Of a DNA stretch of 62,224 nt, positions 1 to 8,421 are shown piece after piece. Position 1 is the stretch's first letter. Each line of letters opens with the position of its first letter. A program made the translations under genes and the position numbers. This DNA comes from an uncultured Flavihumibacter sp. (GTDB lineage Bacteria > Bacteroidota > Bacteroidia > Chitinophagales > Chitinophagaceae). The notes beneath the pieces were generated by a model that was given only the letters and a program-made list of their open reading frames with translations, was not told the DNA's origin and did not search any database. The stretch covers positions 1 through 62,224 of the forward strand of contig CAMLRX010000005.1 of the NCBI GenBank assembly GCA_946482545.1, given 5' to 3'.

Positions 1-2
1 AT

Positions 3-107
3 GGAAGGGAATCCGTTTCTTTCCTGGTAAGGGTGAAAGAATTGCTGGAGAATCCGGAGTTGCTGTTGTTTGGGAAAGATCCGTTGAGGACGTTGCTGGA
101 GTTGTAG
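3..107 (+). CDS. C-terminal tail of an unidentified protein (cut by window edge)
   Basis: An open frame enters from the left edge and ends at a TAG at 105-107. It encodes 34 residues rich in Leu and Glu, ending in LLFGKDPLRTLLEL. I do not recognise the family. The frame is preferred over the other two because a CGCAAAG repeat array starts just after its stop codon, the same arrangement seen at the ends of the GAF, PAS-kinase and second TlpA genes. The frame one base earlier stays open longer but only by translating the repeat. This is a weak call, resting on context more than on sequence. Confidence 0.4.
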   Translation, partial: GRESVSFLVRVKELLENPELLLFGKDPLRTLLEL

Positions 108-110
108 GGA

Positions 111-233
111 AACGTTTCTCGCAAAGACGCGAAGGAGCAAGGACGCAAAGCGTTGTTTGTGTTTAGCGGGTTGTGGGGATTAAGCCGTAGCGTTTTTTTA
201 TTTCTCGCAACGACGCTACGACGCAACGTTGGA
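111..233 (+). repeat. CGCAAAG-family repeat array R1 (forward)
   Basis: Two-unit copy of the intergenic array family. The first unit reads TTTCTCGCAAAGACGCGAAG and continues with GAGCAAGGACGCAAAGCG. After a T/G-rich linker the second unit starts ATTTCTCGCAACGACGC and ends ACGCAACG. It begins 4 bases after the stop codon at 105-107 and points toward the hairpin at 254-304. The 417-base gap 108-524 holds only R1, the hairpin and R2; no gene is seen there. Confidence 0.85.
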
Positions 234-253
234 CCATGATTTACCAGGCTATT

Positions 254-304
254 TTATAAATACAAAGTGGGTGCCTTAGTTCGGCACCCACTTTGTATTT
301 ATAA
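254..304. terminator. Perfect 22-bp inverted repeat, probable bidirectional terminator
   Basis: The left arm 254-275 and right arm 283-304 are perfectly complementary over 22 bp, with a 7-base loop (TTAGTTC). The arm reads TTATAAATAC then AAAGTGGGTGCC. It sits between the plus-strand gene tail ending at 107 and the minus-strand GAF gene ending at 525, so it can end both transcripts. The U-tract is provided by the A/T-rich base of the stem itself. Arrays R1 and R2 flank it symmetrically and face it. Confidence 0.8.
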
Positions 305-350
305 GATAATCTTTGAAAGAAAAGCCAAAGACTCAACGTATCTGCAAGCG

Positions 351-524
351 ATCAAGGTCGTTGCGCCGTAGCGTCGTTGCGAGAAATGAAAAAAACTACC
401 CAAAAGAAACTCCAGCCAACCAACTAAGGCCTTGCGTCCTTGCTCCTTCGCGCTGCGCAGTGCGAAGCACAAAGCAGTTGCGTGAAAAAACGCTAACAGC
501 ACATACCAAGCCCCTTGCGTGAAA
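351..524 (-). repeat. CGCAAAG-family repeat array R2 (reverse)
   Basis: Read on the minus strand it starts directly after the TAG of the GAF gene with TTTCACGCAAGG. After a short spacer comes the full head unit TTTTTTCACGCAACTGC with the TGCTTCGCA core, then GCGCGAAGGAGCAAGGACGC, a linker, and a second unit ATTTCTCGCAACGACGC. It is the mirror partner of R1 around the 254-304 hairpin. The head contains a small hairpin (CTGC...GTGC-TTC-GCAC...GCAG). Confidence 0.85.
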
Positions 525-2819
525 CTACCTCATCACCCCTACCCGCAACGCCCTCAACCCCGAAACACCCTGCAAATCCTCTACCTCAAAGCACTCCACT
601 TCAATTTCCACATACCCTTGTTCATGTAACCGCTTCAGATAGCCCCTGTACTCCGTTTCTTCTGCATCATCCGAATATACAATGGTTATTTTCCCCGCCT
701 GTGTAATACGTTCACCGCTCAATTTGACATGCGCTTTATCGATTCGTTTTTTTACGATCTCGAAACGCGCGTTGTAGCTGCCATCTACATCAAAACGTTT
801 TTCATCCATGCGGAAGCGGATGGAGATGGTGGCATTGTACACCAGCACCAGCGTGGTAACATCCAGCGGATGGGGCAGCGAGGGTTTCAATTTGTGCTGT
901 GCAGCCTCCATTTTACACAGTACTTCCAGTTGCCAGTAACGGAGCTGTTTCAGATGTGCTGCACTAAAATTCAATGCCGGTGCGATGGAGGAACCGATAT
1001 ACAGGTTGTGTTCCACCCCATCCGTTTTAAAACGTTCAAAGTAATGCGGAAAAATTTCCTGAGCCTCCAACTGACTCTTATCTATTACACGGGCCATCTT
1101 ATTGTTGATCAGACTAATTGTTTGCTCGTACATCCGACGGTGGGTATGGAAAACGCCGGTCTCCTTTAATGTGCCGGAAAAGTAAGTGGCTACAGCAACC
1201 TTCAACGAAGCATCGGAAGCAGTTTCCAGCAATGGATGAACACGTTCGTTCAAAAAGTTTGTGATATGCTGTTCGGTACCCGCTTTCAATGGAACGGAAA
1301 CTTCTTCAAGGTAAGCGTGAAGGTGTTTTTGTACTTCAGCAATAGCTTCAGAAGTATTGACCTCCAACTGGGGCAACAGGTTCAGCAGCGCATTCAATTG
1401 TGTTGTGAGGTCCTTTTGAACACCTGCGTTACGGACTTCGGAAGAGCCTTTAATATCTACCTGCCCATACAAAGGGTAAACATCTGTAAAAACAATTTCA
1501 TGTAGCGCATATTCATGACCGGCAGCTTCTTCCTGTATCAGCATTTGCGCCTCTTCCCGGAACCGCCAGTGAACACTTGCGTGCACGGATGTATATTTTT
1601 CCTGTATCACGGCCTGCACACGGTTTTCCAACTGGGCAATCAATCGCTCAACCGTGTCCGTTAAAAACGGCATCACCACTTCCAGTTTATTCGCGTTGAT
1701 ACTATTCAGTTCCTTGCTCCGAAACGCCACCACTTCTAATACCCCCAGCATGACTTCATTCTTCACAACAGGTGCCAGGATAAAGCTTTCGATGCCCTGT
1801 GCAGCAAAATTGCTGATCAGCAAACTTTCAGGATAATGTTTCAACGCAACAGCAGTATCGGATATGGCGAAGAAATGCCGTTGATCCACCAGGCAATAGA
1901 AAGAAGGGGCACAAAGCACTTCTTTGGCCGCCGCACGCTCAGTAGTATTCAGTATAAAACTTTGCATCTGTCGGCCTAAAGCGTTCAAATTAAAAACGGA
2001 CTCGTTTCTATCGAAGACGGTAAAGCCTACCCGTATATCAGGAATCCGGTATATTGACCTAAAAATGGACTCCACGCTGGATTGAAAATTCGTTGTATTG
2101 AGCGCCAGCAATTTCTCCTTGAATATAGAAACCGCGTTTTCTACTGTCGCATCAAAAAGGTTCATCATGGCGAACCCTTTTAAAATCCAGCTCTCGTGCG
2201 GAAACTTTTCTTTCCAAAGCGCAATATCATCATAACTGTTCAGCAGTAATTCTATGTCTGCTTCCGTGAGCAAAACAGCTTTCTCTGTTGGTTGTATATC
2301 GATAAAATCCGCATTGTACAATATCCTGTAATGCCTTATGATACCATCTGATGTAGGAATATCATAGAAAATGGGTTTACTGAAATCAAGCCGTGTGCCG
2401 TAATATGCGTTCAGTATAATACAGCAACTCTGGATATAAAACTGTGTTTCATCAAAATCCCGGATATTGATGGAGAAGTCCGGTCCCGCAGCATTTAAAA
2501 GGTTATGGAACCGTGTTGTATGGTTGAATACAATATTGGTGTACGGAATACTGACTGCCTTGATCTCATTCATCGTGAGCGCAGCAGGAAACAAGGGTGT
2601 CAGCAAAGCGCTGATCAATGGTTCGTGTTGTGCCAATTGCGCCGGATCGGTGATACCAGTGCTCAGTTCAGGCGCTTGTTGGACAGCTTCAAGTAACTGT
2701 CGGTCAGAAGAAAGCGCCTTCTCCCCTTCTGCTGCCACCTTCTTCTCCAGTGACGCGATTATTGAGTCGAAACTGAATTGCACCTGGAAAGGCGTTTCTA
2801 TATTACTGATCAGGTTCAT
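525..2819 (-). CDS. GAF domain-containing protein, 764 aa
   Basis: Large soluble protein with no signal peptide and no membrane segment. A GAF-like ligand-binding fold is recognisable around residues 235-400 (YCLVDQRHFFAISDT, then IESFILAPVVKNEVMLGVLE). The N-terminal 230 and C-terminal 350 residues are mostly helical and match no family I can name. No kinase, cyclase or output domain is visible, so the signal it reads and its partner are unknown. The ATG at 2819 leaves 96 bases to the divergent YCII-like gene, enough for two promoters. Repeat array R2 begins immediately after its stop codon. The GAF call is fairly safe; the cellular role is not known. Confidence 0.8.
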   Translation of the reverse strand: MNLISNIETPFQVQFSFDSIIASLEKKVAAEGEKALSSDRQLLEAVQQAPELSTGITDPAQLAQHEPLISALLTPLFPAALTMNEIKAVSIPYTNIVFNHTTRFHNLLNAAGPDFSINIRDFDETQFYIQSCCIILNAYYGTRLDFSKPIFYDIPTSDGIIRHYRILYNADFIDIQPTEKAVLLTEADIELLLNSYDDIALWKEKFPHESWILKGFAMMNLFDATVENAVSIFKEKLLALNTTNFQSSVESIFRSIYRIPDIRVGFTVFDRNESVFNLNALGRQMQSFILNTTERAAAKEVLCAPSFYCLVDQRHFFAISDTAVALKHYPESLLISNFAAQGIESFILAPVVKNEVMLGVLEVVAFRSKELNSINANKLEVVMPFLTDTVERLIAQLENRVQAVIQEKYTSVHASVHWRFREEAQMLIQEEAAGHEYALHEIVFTDVYPLYGQVDIKGSSEVRNAGVQKDLTTQLNALLNLLPQLEVNTSEAIAEVQKHLHAYLEEVSVPLKAGTEQHITNFLNERVHPLLETASDASLKVAVATYFSGTLKETGVFHTHRRMYEQTISLINNKMARVIDKSQLEAQEIFPHYFERFKTDGVEHNLYIGSSIAPALNFSAAHLKQLRYWQLEVLCKMEAAQHKLKPSLPHPLDVTTLVLVYNATISIRFRMDEKRFDVDGSYNARFEIVKKRIDKAHVKLSGERITQAGKITIVYSDDAEETEYRGYLKRLHEQGYVEIEVECFEVEDLQGVSGLRALRVGVMR

Positions 2820-2915
2820 GCAGGCAATTTACGCGGTTAAATGCAAATGTTGAAGGGATGAATCCGCACTTTTCAGGTAGATGCACAACACGATTTGTTA
2901 CCTTTCCTTCAAAAA

Positions 2916-3206
2916 ATGCAACAGTTTCTACTCATTGCCCATGATGGCCGGGATGAACATGCTTTGGAAAGAAGGATGGCGGCGCGTCCGGCGCATTTTG
3001 AGCGCGCGGCACAATTAAAAGTAGCCGGAAACTTTATCCTTGGCGGCGCGCTTTTAGATGAAGCGGGTAATATGAAAGGTTCTATGATGGTGGTGCAGTT
3101 TCCCGACCGTGCAGCCGTAGACGAGTGGTTGCGTACAGAACCTTATATGCTGGGAAAAGTATGGGAACAAGTTGAGGTCCAACCCTTTAAGGCGGCAACT
3201 GTATAA
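2916..3206 (+). CDS. YCII-related domain protein, 96 aa
   Basis: Small cytoplasmic protein of the YCII family (dimeric alpha-beta ferredoxin-like fold). Visible features are the start MQQFLLIAHDG, the family-like pattern of a first strand followed by a helix with ERR, the central GNFILGGALLDEAGNMKGS turn, and the terminal helix with the DEWLRTEPY motif typical of YCII proteins. Family members are enzyme-like, but most have no proven reaction. A TTG lies in frame at 2895; the ATG at 2916 matches the family length and is chosen. It is 35 bases upstream of ligD on the same strand and may share its transcript. Confidence 0.8.
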   Translation: MQQFLLIAHDGRDEHALERRMAARPAHFERAAQLKVAGNFILGGALLDEAGNMKGSMMVVQFPDRAAVDEWLRTEPYMLGKVWEQVEVQPFKAATV

Positions 3207-3241
3207 CCCGCCGCTGGCACGGATTTTACATGCCTTTGCTT

Positions 3242-5866
3242 ATGCCATTGACCCAATATAAAAAGAAAAGGGACCTCCGGAAAACACCGGAGCCCGCGGG
3301 AGGAAAAGCCACTTCCTCCGGGAAACTGCGCTTCGTGGTCCAGAAACATGATGCGCGTTCCCTCCATTATGATTTCCGCCTGGAAATGAACGGCGTGCTG
3401 AAAAGCTGGGCCGTTCCCAAAGGCCCTTCCCTTCAACCCTCCGACAAACGCCTGGCGGTAATGGTGGAAGATCATCCTTTCGATTACCGCAATTTCGAGG
3501 GCATCATTCCCGAAGGTAATTACGGTGCCGGAACGGTGATTGTTTGGGACGAAGGTTATTATGAACCATTAACGCCTGCAAAGTCAAAGAAAGCAGCAGA
3601 AAAGGAATTGAGCAAACAGTTGAAGAATGGTTCCCTGAAAGTTCGACTCTTCGGTAGTAAACTGAAAGGTGAATACGCCCTTGTACATACCAAACAATCT
3701 GAAAAATCATGGCTGCTGATCAAGCACAAAGATGCGTATGCCACGTCCACGGATGTGACCAGAAAAACACGCTCTGTTAAATCCGGGAAAACACTGGAAG
3801 AACTCGAGAAAAACAACAGGAAACAGCCGGTTAAAAAAACAAAATCAGCTCTGGTTTCTACTAAAAAGAGTTCCGCCAGGAAAACATCTTCCGCCAAACT
3901 ACCTGCTTCCATGCCCCCCATGCTCGCGACCCTTTCGGAACCTTTCCAGGAGAAAGGATGGCTGTATGAAATCAAATGGGATGGCTACCGCGCCATCGCG
4001 CACCTCGATGGAAAGAAAAGTAAACTGCTTTCCCGGAACAACAAATCTTTCAACGAAAAATTCTACCCGATTTACGATGCCATCACACAATGGAACACCA
4101 AAGCAATTGTGGATGGAGAGGTTGTGGTGGTAACCGATAAAGGTACAGCCAGCTTCGGGCAATTGCAGAACTGGCGGAGCGAAGCCGATGGCCACCTGCT
4201 TTATTATGTGTTCGATATTTTATGGCTGAACGGAGAAGACCTGACTGAAAAGCCGCTTTCGGAAAGAAGGAAAATACTCGAAGAAATACTTCAGCAACAA
4301 GATTCGGAACTGATCCGTTTCAGCAAAAACTTCAGCGGAACAGTTCAGGGTTTGTTGAAAAAAGTAACGAAGCTTGGGCTTGAGGGCATCATCGCAAAGA
4401 AAGCCGATAGCGTGTATATGCCTGGTGAACGTAGCCGCGACTGGTTGAAAATTAAAACAGGCAAACGTCATGAAGTGGTGATTGGCGGCTATACGAAGAA
4501 CGATGGCTCACCCAAACCGTTCAGTTCATTACTGGTGGGCATTTACAAAGAAGGAAAACTCCATTATACCGGAAAAATCGGAACCGGTTTTTCCGTTGAA
4601 CTGCAAAAGGAAATGCTGAAAAAACTTCAGTCACTGGAGCGCGAAAAAACACCGTTTACTGAACTGCCTGATGTAAACAAACCATCCCGCTTCCGACCCG
4701 ACCCGCCCAACGCTTCAGCAGTATGGGTGAAGCCTGAACTGGTATGTGAGGTGAGTTATACAGAAGTAACGGCTGACGGATTGATGCGGCATCCTTCTTT
4801 TGAAGGGTTAAGAACGGATAAACCCGCGCTGAAAGTGGAAGAAGAAAGGCCAGTTTCTGTGAAAAGAAAAACAGCTTCTTCCAAAAAGAAAATCACCCCG
4901 GAACCGGATAGAAAAACACTGTTGAATCCTTCTGAAAAAACCCAGGAAAAAACCATCAACGGCCATCAGCTTAAGTTCACGAACCTGAACAAATTTTATT
5001 GGCCCAAACTAAAGCTCGAGAAAAGGGATTTACTGAATTATTACTACCAGATAGCCCCCTACATATTACCATACCTGGTGAACAGGCCGCATTCGCTCAA
5101 CAGGCACCCCAACGGATTTGCCGGAAAAAACTTCTACCAGAAAGATGTTACGGGGAAAACACCGGATTGGATTGAAACGCTTCCTTACCGCACAGAAGAT
5201 GAACCGCAACAAAAAAACTTTCTCGTATGCACGAATGAAGCGAGTTTGCTTTACATGGCCAACCTCGGTTGTATAGAGATGAATCCCTGGAGCAGTACCG
5301 TTAAAAAACCAGATCACCCTACCTGGTGCATCATTGATATTGATCCGGATAAAAACAGTTTTGATGAAGTGATTGAAGCTGCGCGTGTTACACACGATAT
5401 CCTGGAAACGGCCGGAGTGCCCTCTTTCTGTAAAACTTCGGGTTCGACCGGGATACACATTTATATTCCGCTGCACAGCAAATACGACTACGAACAATCA
5501 AAAGAATTCGCGCGCCTGATCGTCACCCTCGTGCAGCAGGAACTGCCTGAACTGACCAGCATTGAAAGACAGGTAAATAAACGCAAAGGGAAAATATACC
5601 TCGATTTTTTACAGAACCGCCCGCAGGCAACACTAGCCGCCCCCTATTCCGCACGTCCGAAACCTTTTGCCACGGTATCCATGCCACTGCTTTGGGAAGA
5701 AGTGAAAAAAGGACTAAAGATGGAAAGCTTCACCATAAAAAACATGATGCAGATCCTGCAGGAAAAAGGAGATGTATTTAAAGGCGTACTGGGCAAAGGC
5801 ATCAGCCTTCAACAGGCGTTAAAAAAGATCAAAAGCAATTTCACCCTACAAAACGAAAATTCATGA
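3242..5866 (+). CDS. ligD: ATP-dependent DNA ligase LigD (phosphoesterase-ligase-polymerase), 874 aa
   Basis: Repairs DNA double-strand breaks by non-homologous end joining together with Ku. Domain order is 3'-phosphoesterase (about 25-160), ligase (about 225-530) and primase-like polymerase (about 590-870). The phosphoesterase residues His36, His42, Asp44, Arg46, His78 and Tyr82 keep exactly the spacing of the Pseudomonas enzyme. The ligase motif I is KWDGYR with the adenylated Lys at 245; motif IV reads EGIIAKK. The polymerase metal motif is IIDIDPD. Linkers between domains are rich in Lys and Ser. An ATG at 3230 is also in frame; 3242 (MPLTQYKKKRD) matches the usual family start. The stop overlaps the ku start by ATGA, indicating translational coupling. 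Confidence 0.96.
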   Translation: MPLTQYKKKRDLRKTPEPAGGKATSSGKLRFVVQKHDARSLHYDFRLEMNGVLKSWAVPKGPSLQPSDKRLAVMVEDHPFDYRNFEGIIPEGNYGAGTVIVWDEGYYEPLTPAKSKKAAEKELSKQLKNGSLKVRLFGSKLKGEYALVHTKQSEKSWLLIKHKDAYATSTDVTRKTRSVKSGKTLEELEKNNRKQPVKKTKSALVSTKKSSARKTSSAKLPASMPPMLATLSEPFQEKGWLYEIKWDGYRAIAHLDGKKSKLLSRNNKSFNEKFYPIYDAITQWNTKAIVDGEVVVVTDKGTASFGQLQNWRSEADGHLLYYVFDILWLNGEDLTEKPLSERRKILEEILQQQDSELIRFSKNFSGTVQGLLKKVTKLGLEGIIAKKADSVYMPGERSRDWLKIKTGKRHEVVIGGYTKNDGSPKPFSSLLVGIYKEGKLHYTGKIGTGFSVELQKEMLKKLQSLEREKTPFTELPDVNKPSRFRPDPPNASAVWVKPELVCEVSYTEVTADGLMRHPSFEGLRTDKPALKVEEERPVSVKRKTASSKKKITPEPDRKTLLNPSEKTQEKTINGHQLKFTNLNKFYWPKLKLEKRDLLNYYYQIAPYILPYLVNRPHSLNRHPNGFAGKNFYQKDVTGKTPDWIETLPYRTEDEPQQKNFLVCTNEASLLYMANLGCIEMNPWSSTVKKPDHPTWCIIDIDPDKNSFDEVIEAARVTHDILETAGVPSFCKTSGSTGIHIYIPLHSKYDYEQSKEFARLIVTLVQQELPELTSIERQVNKRKGKIYLDFLQNRPQATLAAPYSARPKPFATVSMPLLWEEVKKGLKMESFTIKNMMQILQEKGDVFKGVLGKGISLQQALKKIKSNFTLQNENS

Positions 5867-6660
5867 GAGCAATCTGGAGTGGCGCAATAGGATTCGGACT
5901 GGTCAATATCCCGGTCAAATTATTTTCAGCAGTGAACGAAAGCAGGCTCGACTTTGATATGCTGGATAAGAAAGACCATTCGCACATCAAATACAAAAGA
6001 GTAAACGAGCATACAGGGAAAGAAGTAGCCTGGAACAACATCGTAAAGGGCTACGATGTAAATGGAAAATATGTGATCCTCAATGATACTGATTTTGAAA
6101 AAGCATTGCCGGAAAAAACAAAAACAATCACGCTCGAAACCTTTGTGCATCCCGGGGAAATTGATGTAATCCTTTACGACAGCGCCTATTACCTGCAACC
6201 CGCCAAAGGCGGGGAAAGGGCCTACGCTTTACTGGAGGAAACACTGAGAAAAACCAGCAAAACAGGGATAGGAACTTTTGTTCTTCGCAACAAAGAGCGC
6301 CCTGTCTCCCTGCGTGCGGCGAATGGAATCCTTATTTTGCATACCCTTCGTTTCATCAACGAAATCAGGAATCCCGCTGAACTCATCAAAACAAAAACAT
6401 CGGTAAAACGAAATGAGCTGACCATGGCGGTAAATCTTGTAGAAAACATGGGCGGAAAGTTTGATATCAGGAACTACAAAGATGTGTACACGTTAAAACT
6501 GATGAAGTTCATCAAAGCAAAAGCATCCGGCAAAAAGATTGCTGCGCCGAAAAAAGAAACCAAATCTATCCCCAACGACCTGATCGCACAACTGGAACAA
6601 AGTTTAACTCCAGCGAAGAAAACGCCGGTAAAAAAGAAGAGGACTGCAGCTAAGAAATAA
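5863..6660 (+). CDS. ku: Ku protein, 265 aa
   Basis: Bacterial Ku homodimer subunit; it encircles broken DNA ends and recruits LigD. The start MRAIWSGAIGFGLVNIPVKL is the family signature, followed by the Ku beta-barrel core through about residue 215. The last 45 residues are very Lys-rich (AKKTPVKKKRTAAKK), the usual DNA-binding tail of bacterial Ku. The length is typical. The ATG overlaps the ligD stop codon by four bases, so the two are made from one message. A tandem-hairpin terminator follows about 115 bases after the stop. Confidence 0.97.
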   Translation: MRAIWSGAIGFGLVNIPVKLFSAVNESRLDFDMLDKKDHSHIKYKRVNEHTGKEVAWNNIVKGYDVNGKYVILNDTDFEKALPEKTKTITLETFVHPGEIDVILYDSAYYLQPAKGGERAYALLEETLRKTSKTGIGTFVLRNKERPVSLRAANGILILHTLRFINEIRNPAELIKTKTSVKRNELTMAVNLVENMGGKFDIRNYKDVYTLKLMKFIKAKASGKKIAAPKKETKSIPNDLIAQLEQSLTPAKKTPVKKKRTAAKK

Positions 6661-7054
6661 AAGGGGAAACCCGAAGCGAAAAGCAGTGGTTTTCTGGCGC
6701 TTGTTTCGGTGCTGTCACCATGATTTGTTACAGTGGTTTCACGGTAACCAATTTACTGGTGCAAAGCCGGAAGCCCGGTGTAAACACCGGGAACCGGTGC
6801 CACCGGGTATGTTTTTTACCCCGAAATTTCGTTTTTTTCTGTTTATATGCTGGGGAAAAAACGTGGTTGGTGCCGTTAAAAAACATGTCCCCCTAAACCA
6901 CTTGTGTGTTCATTGTGGGTTGAAACTACTTTAAATGGAAGCCGGAAGTTTTTGTAACGGGAATGAGGAAGTTTTCAAGATCGGCCGCATTGGCAATTAG
7001 GGTTTCTTCTCTATTATCATTCAGAACGAATACACTATTTTACAATCACAAAAC
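6661..7054. other. 394-base gene-free stretch after ku
   Basis: No convincing gene. An 82-codon open frame at 6686-6934 lacks family-like sequence and crosses the terminator. The stretch holds the GC-rich tandem hairpin at 6774-6816 with its T-run. Beyond it, the A/T-rich part 6985-7054 should hold the promoter of the amidotransferase gene, although I see no clear TAnnTTTG element there. Confidence 0.6.
6774..6816 (+). terminator. Terminator with two competing hairpins after ligD-ku
   Basis: CCCGGTG (774-780 of this kilobase) can pair with CACCGGG at 6785-6791 or with a second CACCGGG at 6801-6807. A further CCGGT/ACCGG stem lies at 6794-6806. A run of six T follows at 6811-6816. The arrangement fits an intrinsic terminator for the ligD-ku message, with two alternative folds. 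Confidence 0.6.
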
Positions 7055-7747
7055 ATGCAAATGAACGTACACATTTTCCAGCACGTGGATTTTGAAGGAC
7101 CTGGCATGATGAAAGACTGGCTGCTGGCGAGGAACCATCGTTTAACCTACACTTATTTTTTTGAAGAGAAATATACCCTTCCGCCCATTCATGAAGTTGA
7201 TGCGCTGATCATTATGGGTGGCCCGATGAATGTATACGAAGAAGCGAAATACCCATGGCTGATCAACGAAAAGCGTTTTATCCGAGAAATGATTGAAGCA
7301 GGAAAACCAGTATTGGGCATTTGCCTCGGTGCACAACTGATTGCCGTGTCGCAAGGTGCGGAAGTATACAAAAATGAGGAGCAGGAAATAGGCTGGTTTC
7401 CGGTTTACTGGCACGATGCTATGTCTGAATGGTTAAACACCCCGCTTGTAAAGGAGCAATTTTACTTTCACTGGCACGGCGACACGTTCCACCTTCCACC
7501 CAACGCTGTTCTTCAATGCTCCTCTCCTGCATGCAGGAATCAGGTGTTCACCATCGGCGAAAATGTCGTGGGTATTCAGTTTCATCCTGAAGTTGAGCAG
7601 AAAGATATAGAAGGCATGTACATACATGCCGGAGATGTGCCAGCATCGGGAAAGTATATTCAACCTACTGTTCAGGCTGCAAATGAACTTCACCTCATGA
7701 AGGCGCAAGACACGATGGAGCTTATCCTCCAAAAACTGTTTACCTGA
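7055..7747 (+). CDS. Class I glutamine amidotransferase (GATase1), 230 aa
   Basis: Stand-alone GATase1-fold protein of the GMP-synthase-like amidotransferase group, cytoplasmic. The nucleophile elbow is GICLGAQ (Cys90) and the rest of the triad is in FHPEV (His177, Glu179). The oxyanion region GGPMNVYE is also present. It is predicted to release ammonia from glutamine or hydrolyse a gamma-glutamyl bond; the acceptor cannot be told from sequence. A second ATG lies two codons downstream (MNVHIFQHV) and may be the true start. The gene converges on the DUF202 gene with three bases between stop codons and no room for a separate terminator. Confidence 0.88.
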   Translation: MQMNVHIFQHVDFEGPGMMKDWLLARNHRLTYTYFFEEKYTLPPIHEVDALIIMGGPMNVYEEAKYPWLINEKRFIREMIEAGKPVLGICLGAQLIAVSQGAEVYKNEEQEIGWFPVYWHDAMSEWLNTPLVKEQFYFHWHGDTFHLPPNAVLQCSSPACRNQVFTIGENVVGIQFHPEVEQKDIEGMYIHAGDVPASGKYIQPTVQAANELHLMKAQDTMELILQKLFT

Positions 7748-7750
7748 AAT

Positions 7751-8134
7751 TCAGAAGGCAGTCTCCACGAGGTATACCACCAGCACAAGACTTATCGCGA
7801 GCATAAAGCCGATGAATACATACAACCATCCGGAGCGGTGCATGTATTCCCCGCGGTTAAGCTGCTTTTCTGCCGTTCTGTAACGGATGGTGCCGAACAC
7901 CAACCCCAGCGCGCCCAGCACTACCAGTAAAGTACCTACCGGTCCGGAAAAACCTGTGCGTGGAACGGCGGATTCATTGCCGGTCACGATGGCCATCTGT
8001 CGGAGGAAAAGAGAAAACTTCACGATCACAAATCCGAAAGTGATAATGGCGATGGCGGTGCGCACCCAGGCCAGCAAAGTACGTTCATTGGCCAGGTGCT
8101 CATTCGTATTTTTCTGAGGCTGTTTCTGTTCCAT
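7751..8134 (-). CDS. DUF202 family inner-membrane protein, 127 aa
   Basis: YidH/DUF202-type small membrane protein. It shows the family pattern LANERTLLAWVRTAIAII followed by three hydrophobic helices (about residues 25-45, 68-85 and 104-125), with a charged RYRTAEKQLNRGEY segment between the second and third. Function in the family is unknown. The start ATG at 8134 (MEQKQPQKN) is chosen over an in-frame GTG at 8143 because the family begins a few residues before the conserved block. It is transcribed away from the Gfo/Idh gene and converges on the amidotransferase gene. Confidence 0.85.
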   Translation of the reverse strand: MEQKQPQKNTNEHLANERTLLAWVRTAIAIITFGFVIVKFSLFLRQMAIVTGNESAVPRTGFSGPVGTLLVVLGALGLVFGTIRYRTAEKQLNRGEYMHRSGWLYVFIGFMLAISLVLVVYLVETAF

Positions 8135-8348
8135 ATTCAGCACGGGTTTCTTTAAAATCAGTCAATAATCATACTATTTTCTCCTACCCCAATACTATTT
8201 TAATCTCCGGAAATTTCTTCCCGTTTCAAACCGGTCAATTCAGGATCAAAACATTAAATTGAACGTTTATTGAAAGTTTCAACTTTAAGTTCAGGGCAGA
8301 TCAATTCATGCCACGAAACAATTCGTTGCAGCAGGAAGATACACCAAA

Positions 8349-8374
8349 AGCCTAAAGTTATTGAGCCTAAAGTT
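8349..8374. repeat. Direct repeat AGCCTAAAGTT upstream of the Gfo/Idh gene
   Basis: AGCCTAAAGTT occurs at 8349-8359 and again at 8364-8374, 15 bases apart start to start. A related inverted word (AACTTTAAG) lies at about 8280. The position, 50-75 bases upstream of the Gfo/Idh start codon, is compatible with an operator. No regulator is known for it. Confidence 0.35.
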
Positions 8375-8421
8375 CTTTCAAAAAATTCAGCATATCATTA
8401 CAACCATACAAACATGCCATT

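Noticed and set aside
6686..6934. Small 82-codon open frame after ku
   Set aside because: It crosses the terminator hairpins and has no recognisable features.
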